Source: JBJEQG01 sp051881635 (GTDB taxonomy: Bacteria > Bacillota > Clostridia > Oscillospirales > Acutalibacteraceae). From it: DNA of 5,477 nucleotides. A program made the translations under genes and the position numbers. The stretch spans positions 1 through 5,477 of the forward strand of contig JBJEQG010000029.1 in assembly GCA_051881635.1 (NCBI GenBank), given 5' to 3'. Below the pieces are notes generated by a model, which ran no database searches, was not told the origin of the DNA, and worked only from the letters and a program-made list of their open reading frames with translations. Each line of letters starts with the position of its first letter. The first letter of the stretch is position 1. This document shows positions 1 to 5,477 of this stretch, piece by piece.

Positions 1-115
1 TCATGTTTATGATAAAGCGTCGATTTTAATAAAATTTATTCGGGTTTATTGGTGTTTCTCTATGATTATAAGCAATTTTTCCGAAAAAATCCGTAAATTT
101 CATATCCAAAAAATC

Positions 116-147
116 TATTGTAATCAGGCAGAAAATATATTACAATA
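116..147. repeat. Perfect 9-bp inverted repeat covering the promoter boxes (possible operator)
   Basis: TATTGTAAT (116-124) and ATTACAATA (139-147) are exact reverse complements, with 14 bases between them and 23 bases centre to centre. One arm covers the -35 box and the other covers the -10 box. Two half-sites about two helical turns apart would suit a dimeric or tetrameric regulator competing with RNA polymerase. However, an A+T-rich promoter can produce such symmetry by chance, because TTGTAA and TTACAA are themselves complementary. No regulator family is recognised from the half-site. Confidence 0.4.
118..146 (+). promoter_or_regulatory. Candidate sigma-A-type promoter for the DUF218 gene
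   Basis: A -35 box TTGTAA (118-123) and a -10 box TACAAT (141-146) are separated by 17 bases, the ideal spacing for the housekeeping sigma factor. Transcription would begin near 152-154, giving a leader of about 50 bases that contains the ribosome binding site AGGAGAAG (184-191), 10 bases before the ATG at 202. Both boxes match the consensus at four or five of six positions. The call rests on sequence alone. It is the best promoter match in the 201-base upstream region, and a weaker TATGAT at 61-66 has no convincing -35 partner. Confidence 0.6.
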
Positions 148-201
148 AATGAGAATTAACTTCAAAACAGAACAGATGTTAAAAGGAGAAGAATTAAAAA
201 T

Positions 202-975
202 ATGAAAAAGATTGTTTTAAAAATTATAAAGTGGATTTTCATTATTTTCAGTATCGGTGTTTTTTTGCTGTGTTTTGTTCCTATGGGGCAGAGAATAATT
301 AACATCGGCAATCTGTTCGGCATGGTTTATTTTGGTGGTTTGGCGGCTATACTTTTGACAACACGGTTTTGGATTCCCCGTTTAAAGCGTTTTTGGAAAA
401 AAACAAGCGGTAAATGTATTATAAGTATTTGCGGTGGTGTTGTTGCGGCAGGAACATTATATATGCTTGTGGTTTCAGGCATTATGCTTGGAGCGTCAAT
501 GATAACGCCAAGCGAAAACGCAACGGTTGTTGTTTTGGGTTGCAAGGTAAACGGAGAACAGCCGAGCCTTATGCTTTCACGCCGTTTAGAGGCAGCGTAT
601 GACTATCTGACGGCTAATCCCTCCGCAAAATGTGTTTTGTCGGGAGGACAGGGCTATAATGAAGGTATCAGTGAGGCGGAATGTATGTACCGTTGGCTTG
701 TGGAACGGGGCATTGACAGCAAACGCTTATATAAGGAGGAACGCTCCACGACAACAGAGGAAAATATACGCTATTCAGGAGAAATTATCACCGAAAACGG
801 TTTGAGTAAAGAATTGGCGTTGGTTACGGACGGATTTCATGAGTTCAGAGCGTCGGTTATCGCCAAAAAACAGGGTTATACCTGTGGTTCAGTACCTGCA
901 AATACTCCGTTCTATCTTTTTCCGACTTATGCACTGCGTGAGATGTTCGGCATAGCCAAAGAGTGCTTGTTCTGA
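202..975 (+). CDS. DUF218 (YdcF/SanA/ElyC-type) membrane protein
   Basis: This is a complete 257-residue protein. Three hydrophobic segments (about residues 11-27, 36-56 and 71-97) are followed by a DUF218 domain from about 106 to the end. Family hallmarks visible are the strand and turn VVVLGCKV (109-116), SRRLEAA (126-132), SGGQG (147-151), the acidic and threonine-rich ERSTTTEEN (180-188) and VTDGFHEFRA (208-217). DUF218 proteins include E. coli YdcF, SanA and ElyC. The last two affect envelope integrity, and YdcF has been reported to bind S-adenosylmethionine. No precise reaction is known for this type, so only an envelope-associated role is inferred. The ATG at 202 is supported by AGGAGAAG 10 bases upstream. 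The fold probably lies outside the membrane or at its face, but topology is uncertain. The next gene follows on the same strand after 65 bases and its likely promoter overlaps the 3' end of this one. Nothing appears truncated. Family assignment is confident; function is not. Confidence 0.88.
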   Translation: MKKIVLKIIKWIFIIFSIGVFLLCFVPMGQRIINIGNLFGMVYFGGLAAILLTTRFWIPRLKRFWKKTSGKCIISICGGVVAAGTLYMLVVSGIMLGASMITPSENATVVVLGCKVNGEQPSLMLSRRLEAAYDYLTANPSAKCVLSGGQGYNEGISEAECMYRWLVERGIDSKRLYKEERSTTTEENIRYSGEIITENGLSKELALVTDGFHEFRASVIAKKQGYTCGSVPANTPFYLFPTYALREMFGIAKECLF

Positions 976-995
976 GTGCAAGTCTGTGTTATGAT
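967..995 (+). promoter_or_regulatory. Candidate extended -10 promoter for the protease gene, inside the DUF218 gene's 3' end
   Basis: A -35 box TTGTTC (967-972), a 17-base spacer and a -10 box TATGAT (990-995) preceded by TG at 987-988 (extended -10 motif TGTTATGAT) lie just before the protease gene. The -35 box occupies the last sense codons of the DUF218 gene, and the -10 box is in the intergenic stretch. Transcription would start near 1001-1003, leaving a leader of about 40 bases before the TTG start. This start point also argues against the GTG at 963 as the translation start, since that codon would lie upstream of the transcript. It is predicted from sequence only, and read-through from the upstream promoter is equally possible. 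Confidence 0.55.
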
Positions 996-1025
996 ATAAA
1001 AGTAAATTATGTGTCCAAAAAAATC

Positions 1026-1032
1026 GAGGTGA
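1026..1032 (+). promoter_or_regulatory. Strong ribosome binding site that fixes the protease start at TTG 1041
   Basis: GAGGTGA is a seven-base match to the canonical AGGAGGTGA Shine-Dalgarno sequence, 8 bases before the TTG at 1041. The alternative in-frame GTG codons at 963, 1011 and 1029 have no comparable site. Starting at 1041 also puts the positive MKRG directly before the hydrophobic segment, as expected for a secreted or membrane-inserted protein. Confidence 0.75.
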
Positions 1033-1040
1033 ATAACGGT

Positions 1041-4000
1041 TTGAAACGAGGCTTTTTTTCTATTGTATTGACACTTGTGTTGATTGCGGCAATAATTATT
1101 GTTCCAATGCTGACCGTACGGGAGAAAGATGAAGTTGTTACCGATAAAACCATAAAATCATTATCAGCAACGCTCTTGGAAAATAAATCGTCCGAAATAA
1201 ATAAAACGGCATTTTTGCCGACTGATAAAGTGACTTTTATTATCGAACTTACAACCGAAAGTCTTTTGGACGATTTTAACTCCCAGGAACAGACAAACAA
1301 TATTGAAGAATATGTCCTCTCAAATGACGGTATTGACCAATTACAGGAGATTTTGCGTCAGCAGACACTGGTTCGTGCGGAAATAAAGAGAACCGTAACA
1401 GAGGCGGATTTTACATATACAAAATCTTACAAAACCGTTATGAACGGTTTTAGTGTACAGGCATACTATGCCTCTTTGGAAACATTACAGTCCGTCAGCG
1501 GTGTTAAGGCGGTTTATATCTCATTCAACGAAACAACGCCGCAAACGGTTGAGGAAAGCGTGACTGAGGAAAGTTCACAGCAAAATGAAAATGAAAATAC
1601 GGAAAATGACAGTCCGTCTGACAGCGATACGGAAGATACACCGAAGGGCGAGCCACAGCCTGTTGACCCGAAAACACTTTTAAATTATTCCTATCAGAAT
1701 ATGATTGGTGCAAATAAAAATGACACCTATACGGGAACGGGGATTAAAGTTGCCGTTTTGGATACTGCCTTTGATACGGAACATGAAGTTTTTTTCGGAG
1801 AAACTGCGGAAACTTCACAATTACAGTCATATTTGGATAATGGCTGTCTGTCTGTTAGTTCGGAAACAAAAGCCGCCGATTTGTACTATAATTCAAAGGT
1901 TATTTTCGGCTATGATTATGCCGAAAAAGATACAGACCTGAGCAGTGACAGCGTACATGGAACAGCGGTTGCAGGACTGATTGCAGGAGATAATCTGAAA
2001 TTTACGGAAAGCAGCGATTATTTTGGTATTGCAAAATCGGCGGAATTGATGTTGTTTAAGGTTGCCAATGAAAATCTTGTGATTACCGATGATGTTCTTT
2101 TGGCGGCTATGGACGATGCCGCCGTTTTGGGTGCGGATATTATCAATCTCAGCCTTAACGCACCGAGATTGGACAGCGGTTCAACTGTTTTTACGGAGCG
2201 TTTGTTTCAACGCCTTTATCAGGCAGGTATCTTTGTATCTGTTGCCGCCGGAAACAGCGAATCGGATACCCTGATAAAAACAAACAGGGTTGATTACGGC
2301 AATACAGGGCTGTATGCCATTTCTCCATATACTTTTGTGTCAGCGTCAGTTGGGAATGAGGTTTCCTACCGTTACGCTTTAATGGCGAATGAACAGGAAA
2401 AAATTGTGCCGTATATGGCAGAGAATACTGAGGGTAAAAGTTACACTTCGTTATTTGTGTCATTATCGGGAACATATACCTATTGGACGATTGACGAAAA
2501 CAAGGATATTTTCGATTTTGGTTATAAAGAATTATACGGAAAAATTATCGTGCTTAATTTTTCAGCCGTCACTGAGGAACAGCTTTACACTTTATATTCA
2601 TACGGAGCTGCTGCGGTTTTGATTGTCAGCGATGAAACACCGGTTTTTTCGGATTTATGGTTGCCTGTTGCATCAGTTGGCAGCAGCTGTGCGAATTATT
2701 TTTCTGAAATGCCGAGAGGTACGATTGATGTTAATACACAAAATATCGTAACCGTTAAAAACGACAATGCACAAACGGCAGATGCCCTCTATGGTACAAC
2801 GGACAGACTGACTATGGGGATTGATGCGGCAGCACCGGGCGGAGAAATTTATGTTCCCGTCAATGATAATAAGTATTTTGTTTTGGACGGAACATCAATG
2901 GCGGCGGCAGAGGTTTCCGGTGCGGCGGCGGTACTGAAATCCTATATGGAACAGAATGAAACTTTTGCGGATTGGAGCCGTCAGGAGAAAAACGAGTGGG
3001 TTTATGCACAGTTGATTTCAACGGCTGAACCTGTTGTAAGCGGTGACGGCACATATATTTCCCCACGCATAGCGGGTAGCGGGTTGATACAAATTCAAAA
3101 GGCTTTGGATAACAAGACCTTTATTACGGTAGCCGGTACACGCCGTCCGAAGTCTGAGCATGGAGCGTGTAATGATAATCTGTATGCTTTTTTGATTCGC
3201 ATTTATAATACATCGGATACAGATGTTTCATATCGGTTTGAAAAAATACTTCAAACCGATGCCGCCGTTGAAATTGACAGTGTGCAATATAAATCAAACG
3301 AAATGATTTCCATTCTTGACAAAGCAAATTTCAGCGTTAAACAAGGACCTTATTTACCGGTTTCTTCCGTAACCGTTCCCGCATCAGGTTGGGTAGATGT
3401 TTCCGTCAGGATTGTGTTGGACGAAGATTTTATTGATGAACAAAAGAAAGTGTTTGAACAGGGTTTTTTCATTGACGGCTATTTGCGTTTAATTGCCCTT
3501 GACGAAAACGGAATCAATTTAACTGTTCCGTTTATGAGTTTTTGCGGAGATTGGTCCGAAACATCAATTTTGGAGGAAAATCAGGCTGCTGTCCTTTATA
3601 ACATAACATACGATGAAAACAGTCATGGTTATATACCGACACGCATTGGATTTAATGAATTAACGGGAGAAAGAACCGATAATATGGTGTATAGCGGAAC
3701 AAGTTATACAAACTACTTAAAGGCGGTTAAACGAATTTCCGACCATACTTTCTCAATGTCAATATTAGTGCCGTCTGTTTTGACTGCGAGAACCACTGAA
3801 CAGATGACTTTAAGTATAAGCGACACAAACGGAAATACAGTTTATACGGATAACTTTAATATCTTCCGTACAGATGTTCTCTCGGCGGCAGGCGTGATTT
3901 ATCAAAAAAACAATTTTCCGCAGCTTAAAGAGGGCAAATATACTTATACGATTACAGCAGACTCCTCTTTGAAGTCTGAGGATACGGTTTTGACCTTTCC

Positions 4001-4859
4001 AATTACGGTAGATAAAACCGTACCGCAAGCCGTAAAATCAGAGGTTTATGCGGAAAACGGCCGTATTTATTTGACGCTGACCGCTAAGGATAACACAGCC
4101 GTACAGGGCTTTCTGATGTATGCGGCGGTTTATGACGCAAAGAATGACAAATATAACTATGCGGATTGTTTGCAGACACTGATTCAGGAAAAAATTATCA
4201 GTGAGGACGCAATTCGCCTTGTTAAGCAGAGTAAGGACGGGGAAGGCGTATTTAGTTTCACCTATGATATTACTCAGCTTAAAGCGGCATTGACAGAGCT
4301 TTCCTCTTATTATCGTGAGAAATGCGGTATAGCGTGTGATACAACGAAGATTGTCTGGGCGGCAACAGATTATGCGTGGAACATTTCCGAGCCGCAGACG
4401 GCTGATTCTGAGCCAAACGGAAGCCTTTTGCTGCATTTTGTTGATACGGACGGAAATGCCGTTTCGGGTGTTAAGGTACAGGTTGCCGACAATGAAGAAA
4501 TCAGTGACGAGAATGGGAAGATTTATATACAAAATCTTTCCTTAGCGACATACGCCGTTCATATTATATCCTCACCGATTGGCGATTTACGAAATGCCGT
4601 TTTTGAGCTGACAATTTCCCCGTCGGAAATTGCCTTTTGTCGGGAGGTCACTCTGAAAGATGACAGCTTTGCCTTATCGGTATATCAGGCAGAGTCGTCA
4701 GGCGAGTCGGGAAACGGCGAAAAAGACACCTCAGCCGCCGTTGTTGAGGAGGAAAGCCGCACAAGCTCATTTATATTTGCATGGATTCTAATTGCCGTTC
4801 TTTTAGTCATAAGCATTTTGGCATTGCTGTTCAGTCGCCGCCGCCGTCTTGGAAAGTAG
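1041..4859 (+). CDS. Membrane-anchored subtilisin-family (S8) surface protease, lactocepin/C5a-peptidase-like
   Basis: This 1272-residue protein is a predicted extracellular serine endopeptidase tethered to the membrane. Domains in order: N-terminal hydrophobic segment (5-25); I9-like propeptide (about 63-162, with YKTVMNGFSVQA at 130-141); acidic Ser/Asn/Glu linker (about 170-205); S8 catalytic domain (about 220-690). The catalytic Asp241 is in VAVLDTAFD, His306 in HGTAVAG, the oxyanion Asn405 in AAGNSES and Ser619 in GTSMAAA. A PA-like insert (about 498-562) lies between Asn and Ser. An Fn3_5-like domain (about 695-845) carries the signature FIDGYLRL...VPFMSFCGDW. Beta-sandwich regions follow (about 860-1118), then a carboxypeptidase-regulatory-like fold (about 1126-1207), a flexible linker, a membrane helix (1244-1264) and an RRRR tail. 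There is no LPXTG motif. Length is near that of C5a peptidases. The usual Pro-His after the catalytic Ser is replaced by Ala-Glu. A start at GTG 963 would add 26 residues but lacks a ribosome binding site. Family is certain; substrate is unknown. Confidence 0.92.
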   Translation: MKRGFFSIVLTLVLIAAIIIVPMLTVREKDEVVTDKTIKSLSATLLENKSSEINKTAFLPTDKVTFIIELTTESLLDDFNSQEQTNNIEEYVLSNDGIDQLQEILRQQTLVRAEIKRTVTEADFTYTKSYKTVMNGFSVQAYYASLETLQSVSGVKAVYISFNETTPQTVEESVTEESSQQNENENTENDSPSDSDTEDTPKGEPQPVDPKTLLNYSYQNMIGANKNDTYTGTGIKVAVLDTAFDTEHEVFFGETAETSQLQSYLDNGCLSVSSETKAADLYYNSKVIFGYDYAEKDTDLSSDSVHGTAVAGLIAGDNLKFTESSDYFGIAKSAELMLFKVANENLVITDDVLLAAMDDAAVLGADIINLSLNAPRLDSGSTVFTERLFQRLYQAGIFVSVAAGNSESDTLIKTNRVDYGNTGLYAISPYTFVSASVGNEVSYRYALMANEQEKIVPYMAENTEGKSYTSLFVSLSGTYTYWTIDENKDIFDFGYKELYGKIIVLNFSAVTEEQLYTLYSYGAAAVLIVSDETPVFSDLWLPVASVGSSCANYFSEMPRGTIDVNTQNIVTVKNDNAQTADALYGTTDRLTMGIDAAAPGGEIYVPVNDNKYFVLDGTSMAAAEVSGAAAVLKSYMEQNETFADWSRQEKNEWVYAQLISTAEPVVSGDGTYISPRIAGSGLIQIQKALDNKTFITVAGTRRPKSEHGACNDNLYAFLIRIYNTSDTDVSYRFEKILQTDAAVEIDSVQYKSNEMISILDKANFSVKQGPYLPVSSVTVPASGWVDVSVRIVLDEDFIDEQKKVFEQGFFIDGYLRLIALDENGINLTVPFMSFCGDWSETSILEENQAAVLYNITYDENSHGYIPTRIGFNELTGERTDNMVYSGTSYTNYLKAVKRISDHTFSMSILVPSVLTARTTEQMTLSISDTNGNTVYTDNFNIFRTDVLSAAGVIYQKNNFPQLKEGKYTYTITADSSLKSEDTVLTFPITVDKTVPQAVKSEVYAENGRIYLTLTAKDNTAVQGFLMYAAVYDAKNDKYNYADCLQTLIQEKIISEDAIRLVKQSKDGEGVFSFTYDITQLKAALTELSSYYREKCGIACDTTKIVWAATDYAWNISEPQTADSEPNGSLLLHFVDTDGNAVSGVKVQVADNEEISDENGKIYIQNLSLATYAVHIISSPIGDLRNAVFELTISPSEIAFCREVTLKDDSFALSVYQAESSGESGNGEKDTSAAVVEEESRTSSFIFAWILIAVLLVISILALLFSRRRRLGK
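1431..1451. repeat. Intragenic 9-bp inverted repeat with a 3-base loop
   Basis: AAAACCGTT (1431-1439) and AACGGTTTT (1443-1451) are exact reverse complements around ATG. They lie in the propeptide-coding part of the protease gene and encode the conserved KTVMNGF stretch. The RNA could form a compact hairpin. No T-tract follows, so it is not a standard terminator. It may simply follow from the codons used. Confidence 0.4.
3232..3260. repeat. Intragenic 11-bp inverted repeat with a 7-base loop
   Basis: ATCGGTTTGAA (3232-3242) and TTCAAACCGAT (3250-3260) are exact reverse complements separated by AAAATAC. They lie in the part of the protease gene that encodes the start of the Fn3_5-like domain, just after the catalytic domain. 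An 11-bp perfect stem with a short loop is less likely by chance in a gene of this size than the other inverted repeats seen. No T-tract follows. A role in mRNA structure or translation pausing at the domain boundary is speculation. Confidence 0.5.
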
Positions 4860-4874
4860 ATTATCCCTTTGAAA

Positions 4875-4906
4875 TCCCGTCTTTTTGGGAAATATAATTT
4901 TTTTTT
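4875..4906 (+). terminator. Weak hairpin followed by nine T residues after the protease gene
   Basis: TCCC (4875-4878) can pair with GGGA (4887-4890), with a possible additional G-U pair inside. Seven A/T bases later there is a run of nine Ts (4898-4906). The stem is short and the T-run is displaced from it, so this is at best a poor or auxiliary terminator 16 bases after the TAG stop. The stronger hairpin at 4936-4970 is the likelier true end of the transcript. Confidence 0.25.
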
Positions 4907-4928
4907 ATGTGAATTAAAAGGTTATGAC

Positions 4929-4970
4929 AAAAAATACCGCCGCAAAACCCGTTATGGATTTTGCGGCGGT
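4929..4970 (-). terminator. Intrinsic terminator of gapA, probably bidirectional
   Basis: ACCGCCGCAAAA (4936-4947) and TTTTGCGGCGGT (4959-4970) form a perfect 12-bp stem with an 11-base loop. On the minus strand the stem is followed within two bases by six Us (complement of A4929-4934), the classic form, 25 bases beyond the gapA stop. On the plus strand it is followed by TGTTATTTAAAA, a weaker U-rich tail. The same hairpin can therefore also stop transcription of the convergent protease gene, as is common between convergent genes. Confidence 0.88.
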
Positions 4971-4995
4971 TGTTATTTAAAAGTCAGTATATCAA

Positions 4996-5477
4996 TTAGC
5001 CCAACTCAGCGAAATACTTAATTGTTCTAACCATCTGGCTTGTGTAGGAGTTCTCGTTATCGTACCAAGAAACAACCTGTACCTCATAGAGGTCATCGGA
5101 AATCTTGCTAACCATTGTCTGAGTTGCATCAAACAATGAACCGAACTTCATGCCGATAACATCGGAAGAAACGATTTGGTCCTCGTTGTAACCGAAAGAC
5201 TCGGAAGCAGCAGCCTTCATAGCAGCGTTGATACCTTCCTTAGTTACATCTGTACCCTTAACAACGGCTGTGAGGATTGTTGTGGAACCTGTCGGAACCG
5301 GAACACGCTGTGCGGAACCGATGAGCTTGCCGTTCAATTCAGGAATTACAAGACCGATAGCCTTAGCAGCACCTGTGGAGTTCGGAACGATGTTAGCAGC
5401 ACCAGCTCTTGCTCTTCTGAGGTCGCCTTTTCTGTGCGGACCGTCAAGAATCATCTGGTCGCCTGTGTAAGCGTGGA
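4996..5477 (-). CDS. gapA: Glyceraldehyde-3-phosphate dehydrogenase, type I (3' part; start beyond window)
   Basis: The C-terminal 159 residues of the NAD-dependent glycolytic enzyme are visible. It oxidises and phosphorylates glyceraldehyde 3-phosphate to 1,3-bisphosphoglycerate in the cytoplasm. The fragment opens with HAYTGDQMILDGPHRKGDLR, whose first His corresponds to the catalytic His176 of the family (codon at 5473-5475). It then shows the phosphate-site region NSTGAAKAIG, the SAQRVPVPTGS segment with the conserved Arg, and the WYDNENSY signature near the C terminus, ending FAELG. The catalytic Cys149 and the NAD-binding domain lie outside the window, so about half of a roughly 335-residue protein is missing only because the window ends. 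No lesion is seen in the visible part. Codon choice is strongly biased (Asn is always AAC, Lys nearly always AAG), unlike the neighbouring genes and typical of a highly expressed gene. It is convergent with the protease gene and shares its terminator. The gene symbol assumes it is the main glycolytic copy. Confidence 0.96.
   Translation of the reverse strand, partial: HAYTGDQMILDGPHRKGDLRRARAGAANIVPNSTGAAKAIGLVIPELNGKLIGSAQRVPVPTGSTTILTAVVKGTDVTKEGINAAMKAAASESFGYNEDQIVSSDVIGMKFGSLFDATQTMVSKISDDLYEVQVVSWYDNENSYTSQMVRTIKYFAELG

Noticed and set aside
26..103. A 25-codon minus-strand frame and a TATAAT at 65-70 on the minus strand suggesting a divergent gene
   Set aside because: There is no ribosome binding site before the ATG, no convincing -35 box, and the frame closes within the window without a recognisable product.
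2..148. A frame open from the window edge to a TAA at 146-148 (48 codons), possibly the tail of an upstream gene
   Set aside because: The translation is low in recognisable protein character, shows no family similarity, overlaps the predicted promoter, and is short enough to be open by chance. An upstream gene tail cannot be fully excluded because the window begins here.
3983..4022. A 9-bp inverted repeat TACGGTTTT / AAAACCGTA inside the protease gene
   Set aside because: The arms are 22 bases apart, and the words ACGGTTTT and AAAACCGT recur in this gene through common codons, so chance is sufficient.
4038..4532. A 164-codon minus-strand open frame opposite the protease gene
   Set aside because: It lies entirely within the well-supported protease coding region, has an incoherent Cys/Arg/Ile-rich composition typical of an antisense frame, and lacks a family resemblance.
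4860..4995. Possible small RNA or riboswitch in the gap between the convergent genes
   Set aside because: The only strong structure is the shared terminator hairpin; there is no promoter-like sequence or extended fold to support a separate RNA.
5228..5470. An 80-codon plus-strand frame opposite gapA
   Set aside because: It is antisense to a highly conserved GAPDH coding region and arises from that gene's biased codon use.

Overview
The window looks like chromosome of a low-to-moderate GC Gram-positive anaerobe, most likely a gut-type member of the Clostridia (Oscillospiraceae/Ruminococcus-like). Three things point there: the GAPDH fragment at the right end reads like clostridial type I enzymes, the ribosome binding sites and sigma-A-like promoters are of Firmicutes type, and the large protease has the architecture of Gram-positive cell-envelope proteases. 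This placement is inferred from sequence character, not from a database search.

Layout from left to right. Positions 1-201 are an AT-rich upstream region with a good candidate promoter (118-146), whose -35 and -10 boxes lie inside a perfect 9-bp inverted repeat. It leads into a complete gene (202-975, +) for a small membrane protein with three N-terminal membrane segments and a DUF218 (YdcF/SanA/ElyC-type) domain. The last codons of that gene overlap a second candidate promoter (967-995, extended -10). This is followed by a strong Shine-Dalgarno sequence and a TTG start at 1041 for a very large gene (1041-4859, +). That gene encodes a 1272-residue subtilisin-family (S8) surface protease of the lactocepin/C5a-peptidase type. 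Its order is N-terminal membrane segment, I9-like propeptide, acidic linker, catalytic domain with a PA-like insert, Fn3_5-like domain, further beta-sandwich regions, a small carboxypeptidase-regulatory-like fold and a C-terminal membrane anchor. The catalytic residues Asp241, His306, Asn405 and Ser619 are all present.

The 136-base gap at 4860-4995 holds a strong hairpin (4936-4970) that serves the convergent genes on both sides. The right end is the 3' part of gapA (minus strand, start outside the window), the glycolytic glyceraldehyde-3-phosphate dehydrogenase, with codon use typical of a highly expressed gene.

How the genes relate: the DUF218 protein and the protease are co-directional and both act at the membrane or cell surface. 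They may be read together from the 118-146 promoter, with extra independent expression of the protease. No functional link between them is shown. gapA is an unrelated convergent housekeeping neighbour. I saw no RNA genes, CRISPR arrays, insertion sequences or attachment sites. The window is mostly ordinary. The points most worth a second look are the protease's start and internal promoter, its two-ended membrane anchoring without a sortase motif, and the inverted repeat over the first promoter.
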